NCBI GenBank assembly: GCA_037379885.1
Contig: JARRJC010000028.1
Coordinates: forward strand, 1-40,220
DNA length: 40,220 nucleotides
Source of the DNA: Limibacillus sp.
GTDB taxonomy: Bacteria > Pseudomonadota > Alphaproteobacteria > Kiloniellales > CECT-8803
Direction of reading: 5' to 3'
In this document: piece after piece, positions 16,809 to 25,770 of the stretch
Layout of the letters: each line of letters starts with the position of its first letter
Numbering within the stretch: position 1 is the stretch's first letter
Position numbers and translations under genes: made by a program
The notes under the pieces: generated by a model
What the model was told of the DNA's origin: nothing
Databases searched by the model: none
What the model saw: only the letters and a program-made list of their open reading frames with translations

Positions 16809-17440
16809 GCCGCCGCAAGGGCTGGCGAAAGGGCCTGAAGGTGACCGGCATCCTGATCGGGATAGCGCTGCTTCTGGCCGTGGCCGCGGTCGGGCTCTAC
16901 TTCTTCGTGATGAGCAACGTGGAGAAACCCGCCTACAGCCTCGTCGAGCAGCAGGGCAGCTTCGAGATTCGCGACTACCCGGCGCTGGTCGTGGCCGAGG
17001 TGACCCGGCAGGGCGAGAGGTACGACGCGCTGCGCGCGGGCTTCAGGCCGCTCGCCTCCTACATCTTCGCCAAGGAAAGAGAGGGCGAGAAGATCGCCAT
17101 GACCGCCCCGGTCACGCAAGATGTCTCGGCAGAGGGCGGGGAGAAGACCTGGACCGTGCGCTTCATCATGCCCTCTGGCTATGGGCTTGAGGACCTGCCC
17201 GCGCCGGCGGGCCAGGATGTCCGGCTGACCGGACTGCCCGCCCAGCGCCGCGCCGCCGTGCACTTTTCCGGGGTGGCGAGCGACGCCCTGATCGCCGAGC
17301 AGGAAGCAAAGCTGCGCGACTGGCTGGCGGCAAAGGGCCTCTCGCCCGAAGGGTCGCCCACCTACGCCTACTACAACGACCCCTGGACGCCCGGCCCCCT
17401 CAGGCGCAACGAGGTGCTGTTCGACCTGCCGAAGCCCTGA
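16805..17440 (+). CDS. SOUL-family heme-binding-like protein, membrane anchored
   Basis: 211 aa if translation begins at TTG 16805, overlapping the dehydrogenase stop (TTGA). The next ATG (16910) would remove the membrane segment, so the TTG is preferred. A basic start (SRRKGWRKGLKV) and a hydrophobic span (residues 14-35) form an N-terminal anchor. The SOUL domain follows: YSLVEQQGSFEIRDYPALVV, then EKIAMTAPVTQD and YAYYNDPWTPGPLRRNEVL. The family binds heme or tetrapyrroles in some members; no axial His is certain here. Translational coupling to a tartrate-type dehydrogenase has no obvious functional reason. Confidence 0.85.
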   Translation: MSRRKGWRKGLKVTGILIGIALLLAVAAVGLYFFVMSNVEKPAYSLVEQQGSFEIRDYPALVVAEVTRQGERYDALRAGFRPLASYIFAKEREGEKIAMTAPVTQDVSAEGGEKTWTVRFIMPSGYGLEDLPAPAGQDVRLTGLPAQRRAAVHFSGVASDALIAEQEAKLRDWLAAKGLSPEGSPTYAYYNDPWTPGPLRRNEVLFDLPKP

Positions 17441-17532
17441 AAGCCGAAACCCTGAAAGCCGGATGGACAGCGCGCGGCGCGTTTGCTCTGCTATCCACCC
17501 CACCCAACAGGACGAACAGGAGCAGGAAGACA

Positions 17533-17898
17533 ATGGCTAAAGGTGTGATGCGACTCTTGCCGGACGGCAACCCGGATGTTGGCTGGTCGAAATCGGAGCT
17601 GACCCCGCCGGAGGCCTTCACGACCAGCGACAAGACCGAGATCATCAGCGAGTACCATACCAGCAGCGACGAACGGATCCTGGTCGGGGTCTGGGAGTGC
17701 GCGCCCTGCCGGGAAGAGATAGACGCCTATCCGGTCGACGAGCTCATGTCGGTCATCTCCGGGTCGGTCACGCTGACGCGCGAGGACGGCAGCAGCGAGA
17801 CCTTCACGAAGGGCGACCACTTCTTCATCGCCAAGGGGACCAAGTGCGTCTGGGAAATCACCGAGACGCTGCGCAAGTACTACATGATCGCCCAGTAG
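17533..17898 (+). CDS. Cupin protein (DUF861/EutQ-like)
   Basis: 121 aa, ATG with AGGAAGA upstream. A short lead (LLPDGNPDVGWSKSELTPPE) is followed by a cupin barrel: WECAPCREEIDAYPVDELMS and ETFTKGDHFFIAKGTKCVWE, ending YYMIAQ. The usual metal histidines are mostly absent (Glu and Asp in their place), as in the DUF861 group related to ureidoglycine aminohydrolase. Role unknown. It is convergent with the agmatine deiminase gene. Confidence 0.85.
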   Translation: MAKGVMRLLPDGNPDVGWSKSELTPPEAFTTSDKTEIISEYHTSSDERILVGVWECAPCREEIDAYPVDELMSVISGSVTLTREDGSSETFTKGDHFFIAKGTKCVWEITETLRKYYMIAQ

Positions 17899-17924
17899 GG
17901 GCCCGGCTGCTTGTAAGGGGTTGG

Positions 17925-18956
17925 CTAATAGGCCGCTGGTGCGCTGGTCGGCATCGGTTCCTGCTGCGTGATGCAGTGGATGCCGCCGCCGCCCACGGCC
18001 ACGTCCAGGATGCCCACCGCCACGATCTCCCGGTCGGGGAAGGCCTCCTCCAGCACCTCGCGCGCCCAGGCGTCTTCCGGGACGCCGTACTCCGGCATCA
18101 CGATCCCGCCGTTGGCGATGTAGAAGTTCACATAGCTGGCGCAGAAGCGCTCCCCCCTGTGGTTAGCCGAGAGCGCGTCCGGCATCTCCAGAATCCTGAG
18201 CTCACGGCCCCGCGCGTCGCTGGCCGCGGCCAGCGCGTCGAGGTTTTCCTGCTTGGCCACGGCCCAGGGATCGCCCGGCTGGCTGGCCGTGGTCGCCAGC
18301 ACCAGACCCGGCGCCGCGAAGACCGCGATGCCGTCGACATGGCCGTCGGTCTCGACCTCCTCCTCGTCGCCCGGCAGCCAGACCACCTTGTCGGCGCCAA
18401 GCTGGTCCATCAACTCGCGCTCGATCTCCTGCAGGGTCCAGTCAGGGTTCCGGTTCCGGTTCGGAAAGCAGCTGAGCGTGGTCAGGATCGTGCCTTGCCC
18501 GTCCGTGCTGATCCCGCCGCCCTCCGCCGTCAGGCGGGAGGCTGAGCGCGGCACCCCGGCTTTCGCGATCACCGCGGCGGCAAAGGCGTTGTCATGATCG
18601 TAGGGGCTGTACTTCCCGCCCCAGGCGTTGAACTGGAAATCCACGCCCAGGCGGCCGCCGTCCGGATGGACCAGGAAACAGGGACCGGCGTCCCGCGACC
18701 AGGAATCGTCGATCGGCACGGGAAAGAGGTCGATATCCTCCCCCAGTAGGCCCCGCGCCAGCGCCTCATCCTCCGGGTGCACCGCCATCACCAGCGGCTC
18801 GAAGCGCCGGATGGCCTGCGCCACGGCGGCGTAATCGCGATAGGTCGCCTCCATGTCCGGCCAGACCTCGGCCCGGCGCGGCCACATCATCCAGCAGCGC
18901 AGGTGGGGCTCCCACTCCGCCGGCATGCGGTAACCTTGTTCCTTCGGTGTCGCCAT
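17925..18956 (-). CDS. aguA: Agmatine deiminase family protein
   Basis: 343 aa from ATG 18956. The open frame runs 195 nt further, but homology begins GYRMPAEWEPHLRCWMMWP and GGAGGAGA precedes this ATG. Family motifs: SWSRDAGPCF (85-94), AEGGGISTDGQGT (144-156), GHVDG (205-209) and the catalytic C328 in GGGGIHCITQQEP. It hydrolyses agmatine to N-carbamoylputrescine and ammonia, the first step of arginine-derived putrescine synthesis or agmatine catabolism. No N-carbamoylputrescine amidase is adjacent; the nitrilase-family gene at 3193 is a distant, unproven partner. Divergent from an acyl-CoA synthetase. Confidence 0.92.
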   Translation of the reverse strand: MATPKEQGYRMPAEWEPHLRCWMMWPRRAEVWPDMEATYRDYAAVAQAIRRFEPLVMAVHPEDEALARGLLGEDIDLFPVPIDDSWSRDAGPCFLVHPDGGRLGVDFQFNAWGGKYSPYDHDNAFAAAVIAKAGVPRSASRLTAEGGGISTDGQGTILTTLSCFPNRNRNPDWTLQEIERELMDQLGADKVVWLPGDEEEVETDGHVDGIAVFAAPGLVLATTASQPGDPWAVAKQENLDALAAASDARGRELRILEMPDALSANHRGERFCASYVNFYIANGGIVMPEYGVPEDAWAREVLEEAFPDREIVAVGILDVAVGGGGIHCITQQEPMPTSAPAAY

Positions 18957-19040
18957 GCTGCAAGTCTCCTCCATCACGGCAGGCGGGCCGGAAGGCAGCC
19001 TAGGCCGGTCCCAGGGAGGGCGGCAAGCAAGCTCTCGATG

Positions 19041-19069
19041 TTGGAAGCGCTCTACGGCATGCTGATAAG
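19041..19069 (+). promoter_or_regulatory. Possible sigma-70-type promoter for acyl-CoA synthetase
   Basis: TTGGAA (19041-19046), 17-nt spacer, GATAAG (19064-19069). Each hexamer matches the consensus at four of six bases and the spacing is ideal. It lies 54 nt before the start at 19123, in the divergent gap with agmatine deiminase. Confidence 0.35.
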
Positions 19070-19122
19070 AACCAGAGAGCGGGCCGGGCCCGTCGAAGAG
19101 ACTGAGGGAGGCCAACAAGAAA

Positions 19123-20775
19123 ATGAGTGGATTGCTTCCTGAAAGCAGCACCTATGAAGACTGCTACGCGCGCTTCCAATGGCGCCTGCCGGAGCGCTTC
19201 AACATCGCCCAGGCGGTCTGCGACCGCCACGCCGAGGCGACGCCCGACGCGCCCGCCATCATCTCCGAATCCGCAGAGGGCGCGGTTCGGACCCTGAGCT
19301 TCGGCGAGCTGCGCGGCGAGGCCAACCGGCTCGCGAACCTGCTGGTTCGCCTGGGCGCGCAGCCGGGCGACCGCGTGGCGATCCACCTGCCCCAAGGACC
19401 GGAGTGCGCGATCTCCCATGTCGGCGTCTACAAGACCGGGGCCATCGCCTTGCCGCTCTTCAGCCTCTTCGGGCCCGAGGCGCTGGAGCACCGCCTGAAC
19501 GACAGCGGGGCGCGCATCCTGATCACCAATGCGGAGAACCTCCAGCGCCTTTCGGACATCCGCGAATCGCTGGGGTCGCTGGAGCGGATCATCGTCACCG
19601 ACGCCGAGGCGCCGGGCACGGTCGACTGGCGCAGCGCGCTCGCCAAGGCCTCCGACAGCTTTCGGACATATCAGAGCGCAGCGGACGATCCGGCGGTGAT
19701 CATCTACACCTCCGGCACCACCGGCAATCCCAAGGGCGCGCTGCACGGACACCGCGTGCTGCTGGGCCACCTGCCGGGCGTCGAGTTCCCGCATGAATTC
19801 TTCCCGCAGGAGGGCGATCTTTTCTGGACCCCGGCTGACTGGGCCTGGATCGGCGGGCTGCTCGACGTGCTGCTGCCCTGCCTCTTCCATGGCAAGCCGG
19901 TGCTGGCCAAGCGCTTCGCCAAGTTCGAGCCGGAAGCGGTGTTCGAGCTGATGGCGCGCCACCGGGTGCGCAACACCTTCATGCCGGGAACCGCGCTCAG
20001 GATGCTGCGTCAGGTCGAGAACCCGCAACGCTTCGGCTATGCCCTGCGCAGCGTCGCCAGCGGCGGGGAGGTGCTGGGCGCGGACATCATCGACTGGGGC
20101 CGCGAGACCTTCGGCGTCACCATCAACGAGTTCTATGGCCAGACGGAGGTGAACCTCGTGGTCGGCAACAACGCCGCCGTGATGCCGACCAAGCCCGGCT
20201 CCATGGGCCGCCCGATTCCCGGCCACCGGGTCGCCGTGGTCTCCCCCGAGGGCGAGGAGCTTGGCCCGGGCGAAGAGGGCGTGATCGCCGTCAAGAAACC
20301 CGATCCGGTCATGTTCCTCGGCTACTGGAACCGGGAGGAGGAGACCGCGCGCAAGTTCGCCCGCGACTGGTGCCTTCTGGGCGACCTGGGTTCACGCGAC
20401 GAGGAGGGATACTTCTGGTTCAAGTCGCGCGACGACGACGTCATCAACAGCTCCAGCTACCGGATCGGCCCGACCGAGGTCGAGGCCTGCCTGCTGCGCC
20501 ACCCCGCCGTGGCGCTGGCCGGGGTGATCGGCTCCAAGGACGAAATCCGGGGCGAGGTGGTGAAGGCCTACCTCGTGCTGGCCGAAGGGCACAAGGAGAG
20601 CGAGGCCCTGCGCGACGAGATCCAGGCCTTCGTGCGCCAGCGCCTATCGGCGCATGAATACCCGCGCCAGATCCGCTTCATCGACGAGATGCCGCTCACC
20701 ATCAGCGGGAAGATCCGCCGCGTCGCGCTGCGCGAACTGGACGCCGCCGAGCGGCAAGGCGGGCAAAAGGACTGA
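19123..20775 (+). CDS. AMP-binding acyl-CoA synthetase (acetyl/medium-chain type)
   Basis: 550 aa adenylate-forming ligase. The P-loop is YTSGTTGNPKG (195-205). The A5-type motif is NEFYGQTEVN, the hinge is around LGDLGSRDEEGYFWFKSRDD, and the C-terminal catalytic Lys is in ISGKIRRVAL. The pattern DDVINSSSYRIGPTEVE resembles short- and medium-chain acyl-CoA synthetases (ACSM/Acs-like). It activates a carboxylic acid with ATP and CoA. The ATG has GGGAGGCC upstream. Substrate not deducible from context. Confidence 0.92.
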   Translation: MSGLLPESSTYEDCYARFQWRLPERFNIAQAVCDRHAEATPDAPAIISESAEGAVRTLSFGELRGEANRLANLLVRLGAQPGDRVAIHLPQGPECAISHVGVYKTGAIALPLFSLFGPEALEHRLNDSGARILITNAENLQRLSDIRESLGSLERIIVTDAEAPGTVDWRSALAKASDSFRTYQSAADDPAVIIYTSGTTGNPKGALHGHRVLLGHLPGVEFPHEFFPQEGDLFWTPADWAWIGGLLDVLLPCLFHGKPVLAKRFAKFEPEAVFELMARHRVRNTFMPGTALRMLRQVENPQRFGYALRSVASGGEVLGADIIDWGRETFGVTINEFYGQTEVNLVVGNNAAVMPTKPGSMGRPIPGHRVAVVSPEGEELGPGEEGVIAVKKPDPVMFLGYWNREEETARKFARDWCLLGDLGSRDEEGYFWFKSRDDDVINSSSYRIGPTEVEACLLRHPAVALAGVIGSKDEIRGEVVKAYLVLAEGHKESEALRDEIQAFVRQRLSAHEYPRQIRFIDEMPLTISGKIRRVALRELDAAERQGGQKD

Positions 20776-20783
20776 CGGCTTGG

Positions 20784-20804
20784 GGGCGAGCCGGGCTTTC
20801 GCCC
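20784..20804. terminator. Short hairpin between convergent genes
   Basis: GGGCGA, 9-nt loop, TCGCCC, directly before the stop of the minus-strand gene. Six pairs and no T-run, so it is a weak candidate. Confidence 0.25.
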
Positions 20805-21791
20805 TCACCCGCCGTATACCACGGCCTCTGGAATTTCGTAGCGTTCGCCGCCGACGCGGATGAGGTAGAGGTCCGCGTCCTTCTCGAAGCTCAAGGCTTT
20901 GTCGATGTTCGCGGTGACCGGCTCTCCCGCCTCGAACAGGATGTAGCGCTCCTGCCCGTCGCCGATGGCGATCCAGACCCCGGCGTTGCCGGGGCCTTCG
21001 CGGATCACGCCGAAGAGGCAGGGCCTGCTCGGCTGCCCGGCTGCGGTCGCGCAAGGGAGCGAGCCCGTCGCATCGAAAGGAGTGCCGTTCCCGACCGGGC
21101 CGCCCGGCGGGACGCTTGGCGCCGCGGGCGCCGCCGATTCGATCAGGAAGCGACCGGCGACCCAACCCTGCACGCCCGATCCGCTGGCGCGAATGCGGCA
21201 CCAGCGGTCTTCGCCCGAAAGGCGGCAGCCGTCGTTGCGCAAGATATCGCCGTTGCGCAGTTTCCCGGAGACGCGGTAGCGGGTCGAGGGGCCTTCGCGC
21301 AGGTTCAGCGCATCGCCGCCCCCGACGCCCGCGACCTGCCAGTAGTCCGGTCCGCCCGCCAGGCCGTCGGCGTAGTCCGGGCCACTGAGACCGATGGCGA
21401 GGGAATAGCGGGCCGTTTCGTTCCGGCGCGCGGCGCTCCGCACCAGATAGACCCGGATGACGTAGTCGCCGGGATCGGACAGGTAGAGATCGGCCACCGT
21501 CCCTTGGCTCGCCCCGATGAAGAGCGCTTCCGCCGCACCAGCCGGCTGGATATTGAAATAGGCTGCGGCGTTGGAGGTCTGAAGGTCGACCGAGAGGGTC
21601 TTGCCGCCTTCGATCCCCACCAGATAGTCGACGATCTCGTCGCCCGTGATCTCGCCTTCGATCAGGGTCTGGGCCGGGCTTTCGGCCAGAACGACTGGTT
21701 CCTGGCGGATGCCCTCGCCCTGCGCCGCCAGCGGCAGCAGGAAAAGGGCGGTGAAGAAAGTCGCGAAGCGCTTGATCGGGCGCTTATCCAT
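20805..21791 (-). CDS. Exported PliG-like lysozyme-inhibitor domain plus SH3b protein
   Basis: 328 aa. A signal peptide occupies about 1-25. Residues 40-136 form a beta-sandwich segment ending GDYVIRVYLVRSAARRNETA, which resembles the C-terminal part of PliG, the periplasmic inhibitor of g-type lysozyme. Residues 150-217 form an SH3b domain (ALNLREGPSTRYRV, DRWCRI, GWVAGRFL). A Pro/Gly linker (220-236) leads to a C-terminal beta-rich domain with two cysteines (LPCATA, PCLFGVI) that I do not recognise. SH3b modules bind peptidoglycan or proteins, so a role in guarding the wall against lysozyme is plausible but inferred. Confidence 0.75.
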   Translation of the reverse strand: MDKRPIKRFATFFTALFLLPLAAQGEGIRQEPVVLAESPAQTLIEGEITGDEIVDYLVGIEGGKTLSVDLQTSNAAAYFNIQPAGAAEALFIGASQGTVADLYLSDPGDYVIRVYLVRSAARRNETARYSLAIGLSGPDYADGLAGGPDYWQVAGVGGGDALNLREGPSTRYRVSGKLRNGDILRNDGCRLSGEDRWCRIRASGSGVQGWVAGRFLIESAAPAAPSVPPGGPVGNGTPFDATGSLPCATAAGQPSRPCLFGVIREGPGNAGVWIAIGDGQERYILFEAGEPVTANIDKALSFEKDADLYLIRVGGERYEIPEAVVYGG

Positions 21792-21912
21792 GGGCGGTGC
21801 CGTCCTTAGCGGGTCAGGGAACTCTGAATAAAGCTAGCGGCGCGAACGGCTGAGTAAAGCTGCAACGGCAGATGGAAACAGGCACCCTGCAGGGAGGGGC
21901 CTCGTCCCGCCC

Positions 21913-23217
21913 TTAAAGGGGCAGCCTGTCTCGAAAGCGGTAGTACGCCACGGAGGGGGCCAGAAACCAGGGTGAGCCGCTGTAGAGCGGCCGTGTCGGA
22001 AAGGGAATCCGGCTGAAGGGGCTGGGCGCCTCCTCAACCCCGGCGGCGGCCCTTCCCATCTTCGCCCCCAGGTATCCGGCCATGCCGACACCAGATCCGC
22101 AGTAGCCCATGGCGTAGTGGAGACCATCCTGCTCTCCGCAGTGCGTGAGCGAATCGAAGGTATAGGCGACCGTGCCGGTCCAGGAGTGGCTGATGCGCGT
22201 CGTCCCAAGCTCGGGGAACAAACGGCGCAACTCGGCCAGCAGCTTCGGCCCGCTCTTTTTCGGGTCGGTCTCCATCAGGGACACGCGCCCCCCAAAGAGG
22301 ATCCGGCGGCGGTCGGGCGAGGGGCGGTAGTAGTAAACCAGCTTTCGCGTGTCGGTGAAGATGCGGTCCGCTGGAAACAAACGGTCCATCGTTTCCTTTG
22401 GAATCTCCTCAGTCGCGATGATGTAGGACCCGATGGGGATGACGCGCTGCCGCTGCCAGGGGGTCAGCGGGCCAGTATAGCCGTTGGTCGCGAGGATCAC
22501 CTTCCCGGCACGGATGCCGCCCTTTGCGGTCTGAACCGCAAAGCCTTGCTTGACCCGTTCGAGGCCGGTGACGCGGCAATGATCGACCAGCGCGGCGCCC
22601 GCCTGGCGGGCGAGACGCAGCAGCCCGGAATGATACTTGCCCGGATCGAGGCTGGCATAGCGGGGATAGACGATGCCCCCGTGGTAGAGATCCGTCCCGA
22701 TCTCCGCGCTCTGCCGGTCGCGGGGCACCATCCAGGCCCCGGTGTCGAAGACCGGATTGCCAGCCGCGCAGGCCCGCTCCAGCTTCTCGTATTGGACCCG
22801 GTTGTGCGCGCCGTGAAAGCGCCCGGCGACGGTGAAGTCGCAGTCGATCCCTTCCTGCCGGACGAAGCCGCCGACGTGATCGAGGGAGGCCTGCCCTTCC
22901 TTCAGGATGGCGACGGCCAGTTCCTCCCCATAGCGTTTCTTCAAGGCGGCGTAGGAGGGTTTGATGCTGGTCGAGACATGGCCGCCGTTGCGCGAACTGC
23001 ACCCCCAGCCGGCGGCCTCGGCGTCCACCACGACCGTCTTCAAGCCCCGGCGCGCCGTCTCGATGGCCGCGTGCAGGCCGGTGTAACCTGCGCCGATCAC
23101 CAGCAGGTCGGTGCTGTCGGGCAGCGCGGCGTCGCTCTCCGCCTCCCTGGGGCTGGCCTCCCACCAATAGGGGTGGGGCTTGAAGTCAGGGCTGAAAAAG
23201 TCGCCCTGCCGGGTCAT
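21913..23217 (-). CDS. FAD-dependent oxidoreductase, PuuB/DAO family
   Basis: 434 aa. The FAD-binding motif LLVIGAGYTGLHAAIETARR lies near residue 38, with GWGCSSRNGGHVSTSIKP after it, a pattern typical of gamma-glutamylputrescine oxidase-like enzymes. The C-terminal FAD region is THCGEQDGLHYAMGYCGSGV. Such enzymes oxidise secondary or primary amines to imines with release of hydrogen peroxide. Its ATG overlaps the GMC stop (ATGA), so it is the last gene of the transporter-GMC operon. No glutamylpolyamine synthetase is near, so the exact substrate is open. Confidence 0.9.
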   Translation of the reverse strand: MTRQGDFFSPDFKPHPYWWEASPREAESDAALPDSTDLLVIGAGYTGLHAAIETARRGLKTVVVDAEAAGWGCSSRNGGHVSTSIKPSYAALKKRYGEELAVAILKEGQASLDHVGGFVRQEGIDCDFTVAGRFHGAHNRVQYEKLERACAAGNPVFDTGAWMVPRDRQSAEIGTDLYHGGIVYPRYASLDPGKYHSGLLRLARQAGAALVDHCRVTGLERVKQGFAVQTAKGGIRAGKVILATNGYTGPLTPWQRQRVIPIGSYIIATEEIPKETMDRLFPADRIFTDTRKLVYYYRPSPDRRRILFGGRVSLMETDPKKSGPKLLAELRRLFPELGTTRISHSWTGTVAYTFDSLTHCGEQDGLHYAMGYCGSGVGMAGYLGAKMGRAAAGVEEAPSPFSRIPFPTRPLYSGSPWFLAPSVAYYRFRDRLPL

Positions 23218-24881
23218 CGCGAAAGCTCCGCTGCATCGGCAGTCTCGGCAGTGCCAGCCGTGTCGGCCAGGATCATGTCGGCGGCCTTCTCGGCGACCAT
23301 GATCGTGGGCGCGTTGGTGTTTCCAGAGGTCACGGTCGGGAAGACCGAGGCATCGACGACACGAAGCCCCGCCAATCCATGGACCCGGAGCCTGGGGCTC
23401 ACCACGCTCTGCCGCTCGTCCGCTCCCATGCGGCAGGTGCTGACAGGATGAAAGACCGTTCCAGCGCGCGCCCGGATGTCCGCGATCATCTCCTCATCGC
23501 TCTGCACCGCCGGACCGGGCCGGATCTCCTGCTCGATGATCTCGGCAAGCGCCGGCGCGGCGGCGAGACGGCGCAGGAAGCGCGCGCCCTCCAGTTGCTC
23601 GGCGACGTCGTGGTTGGTCGAGAGGTAGTTGGGGTGGATCGCCGGCGCCTCGAAGGGGTCGGCTGAGCGTATCTCCAGATGGCCGCGGCTGGTGGGCCGG
23701 GTCGGTTGCGTGCCCATGATGATCCCGGAAAAGGGGTCGGGACTCATGAGCGGCCGCTTGCCGGGCGGCGCCTTGGTGTAGCTGACCGGCGAGAAGTAGA
23801 GCTGCATGTTGGGCCGCTTCGCCTCCGGGTTGGTCCGGATGAAGCCACCGGCCTGATTGACGCCGAGCGACAGCGGCCCCCGGCGGCGCAGCAGGTAGTT
23901 CAAGCCGTGCCACAGCTTGCCATGAAGCGGCCTCAACTGGTCGTTCAGGGTCCGCACCCTGGCTTTGTAGATATAGTCGATGCAGAGGTGATCCTGGAGG
24001 TTCCGGCCGACGTTCGCCTGGGGCAACAAGACCTCTATGCCCTTGTCCTTCAAAAGCTCCGGCGGGCCGACGCCGGACAGCATCAGGAGTTGCGGCGAGT
24101 TCACCGCGCCCCCGGAAACGATGACCTCCCGCCCCGCGAAGGCTTGTTCCAGCCGTCCGTTGCGCCGGAACTCGACGCCGCTGGCGCGCTTACCCTCGAA
24201 GAGGATGCGGGTCGCATGGGCGTTGGTCAGGACGGCAAGGTTCGCGCGCTTGCGCGCGGGCTGCAGATAGGCCCGCGCTGAAGACATGCGAAAGCCCCCC
24301 TTGGCGGTGTTCTGGTAGAGGCCGATGCCCTCGTTGCTGGCGCCGTTGAAGTCCGCGGTGCTCATCAGTCCGCATTCCTCCCCGGCGCGGATGAAGTTCG
24401 CGCAGGTCGGATGCAGGTCGCGCGCCATGGTCGAGACGTAGAGCGGACCGTCCCCGCCCCGCCACTCCGTTTCGCCTTGATCGCACGTCTCGCTCTTCCT
24501 GAAGTAAGGCAGAACGTCGCGCCAGCCCCAGCCGGGATTGCCCAGGGCTTCCCAGTCGTCGAAGTCGCTGGAATGGCCACGGATGTAGACCATGGCGTTG
24601 ATCGAGGAGGAGCCGCCGATCACCTTGCCGCGCGGCCAGTAGCTGACGCGGTTGTCCGTGCCCGCGTCCGGCTCCGACCTGTACATCCAGTTGATGCGCT
24701 TATCGTAGAATGCCATGCCGTAGCCGATCGGCATCCAGATGGCAAAGCGCCTGTCGTGGCCGCCCGCCTCCAGCAGCAGCACCGAGTAGCGCCCGCAGGC
24801 CGTAAGCCTGTTCGCCAAGACGCAGCCCGCCGAACCGGCACCGACGATCACGAAGTCATAGGTCTTGGACGTTTGATTCAT
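23214..24881 (-). CDS. GMC-family oxidoreductase (choline/alcohol dehydrogenase-like)
   Basis: 555 aa, the length of BetA-type enzymes. The FAD motif DFVIVGAGSAGCVLANRL starts at residue 9. GMC signature 1 is RGKVIGGSSSINAMVYIRG; signature 2 is SGGAVNSPQLLMLSGVGP. The catalytic His is in FHPVSTCRMG and the partner Asn in GNTNAPTIMVAEKAADMIL. It oxidises an alcohol to an aldehyde. It starts 34 nt after the permease stop and overlaps the downstream FAD oxidoreductase, so the imported compound may be an amino alcohol oxidised in turn at each end. Confidence 0.92.
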   Translation of the reverse strand: MNQTSKTYDFVIVGAGSAGCVLANRLTACGRYSVLLLEAGGHDRRFAIWMPIGYGMAFYDKRINWMYRSEPDAGTDNRVSYWPRGKVIGGSSSINAMVYIRGHSSDFDDWEALGNPGWGWRDVLPYFRKSETCDQGETEWRGGDGPLYVSTMARDLHPTCANFIRAGEECGLMSTADFNGASNEGIGLYQNTAKGGFRMSSARAYLQPARKRANLAVLTNAHATRILFEGKRASGVEFRRNGRLEQAFAGREVIVSGGAVNSPQLLMLSGVGPPELLKDKGIEVLLPQANVGRNLQDHLCIDYIYKARVRTLNDQLRPLHGKLWHGLNYLLRRRGPLSLGVNQAGGFIRTNPEAKRPNMQLYFSPVSYTKAPPGKRPLMSPDPFSGIIMGTQPTRPTSRGHLEIRSADPFEAPAIHPNYLSTNHDVAEQLEGARFLRRLAAAPALAEIIEQEIRPGPAVQSDEEMIADIRARAGTVFHPVSTCRMGADERQSVVSPRLRVHGLAGLRVVDASVFPTVTSGNTNAPTIMVAEKAADMILADTAGTAETADAAELSR

Positions 24882-24915
24882 TTTCTAAACGGGCCCGGCG
24901 CGCATCCTGTCCGGC

Positions 24916-25770
24916 TCAGGTCTTGCTGGAATCACGTTGCACCAAAATCGAGAGCAGCGCGAGCAGCGCGGAGCCCACCATCAGGAAAAAGGACACAGCG
25001 TTCAGCACCGGCGTGGAGCCGACCTTCACCATGCGGTCGTACATGGTGATGGTCAGCGGCGCTTCCGAGCCAACCAAAAACAGCGTGGTGTTGAAGTTCT
25101 CGAAGGAAACCAGGAAGGCGACGATGCCCGCCGCCGCCATGGCCGGGAAGAGGAACGGCAGCGTGACCGTCCGCAGCACGCGCACCCGGCTGGCGCCGAG
25201 GTTGAAGGCGGCCTCTTCCATCGATTCGTCGAACTTGCGCAGCCGCGCGATGATCACCAGCGAGGTGATCGTCGTGATGAAGGAGAACTGGCCGAGGACC
25301 ACCAGCAGGATGCCCGGCCGCAGGAATCCCAGATCGAGCGACAGCGTCTCCTCCACCCCGTTCGCGATGGTGCTGGCGAGCAGCAGGATGGAGAAGAGGA
25401 TGACGCCGGGAATAACCAGCGGCAGCACCATCAGGATGTAGAAGAAGTTCTTGGCCGGGAAGTTCCCGCGCACGAAGAGAAAGGCGTTGCAGGTCCCGAC
25501 GAAGACCGAGAGCAGGGAAACGCTGGTCGCGATCACGAAGGAGTAGTAGAGGCCGCGCAGCAGCCGACGGTCGTGGAACATGCCCAGCTTCGGTTCGCTG
25601 TCGTTGAAGAACCAGTCGAGCGTGAAGCCCTGCCAGGGCAAGGCCGGGAACAGGGAATCGTTGAACGCGAAGACGCCCGCCGCTGCCAGCGGCGCCGCCA
25701 GGAACAGGAAGAAGGCCGCCATGTAGAGACGGTAACCGGCCAGGAATGCTCTGCTGCTGTTCATGGCCAT
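24916..25770 (-). CDS. Polyamine-type ABC transporter permease (PotC family), second system
   Basis: 284 aa from ATG 25770, which overlaps the stop of the upstream permease by one base (TGATG); ATG 25764 is an alternative. Six membrane spans are apparent. The EAA loop reads EEAAFNLGASRVRVLRTVTL, followed by LPFLFPAMAAAG. The protein is intact. The frame is also open far upstream because the deletion in the preceding gene shifts its reading frame into this one. Confidence 0.9.
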   Translation of the reverse strand: MAMNSSRAFLAGYRLYMAAFFLFLAAPLAAAGVFAFNDSLFPALPWQGFTLDWFFNDSEPKLGMFHDRRLLRGLYYSFVIATSVSLLSVFVGTCNAFLFVRGNFPAKNFFYILMVLPLVIPGVILFSILLLASTIANGVEETLSLDLGFLRPGILLVVLGQFSFITTITSLVIIARLRKFDESMEEAAFNLGASRVRVLRTVTLPFLFPAMAAAGIVAFLVSFENFNTTLFLVGSEAPLTITMYDRMVKVGSTPVLNAVSFFLMVGSALLALLSILVQRDSSKT

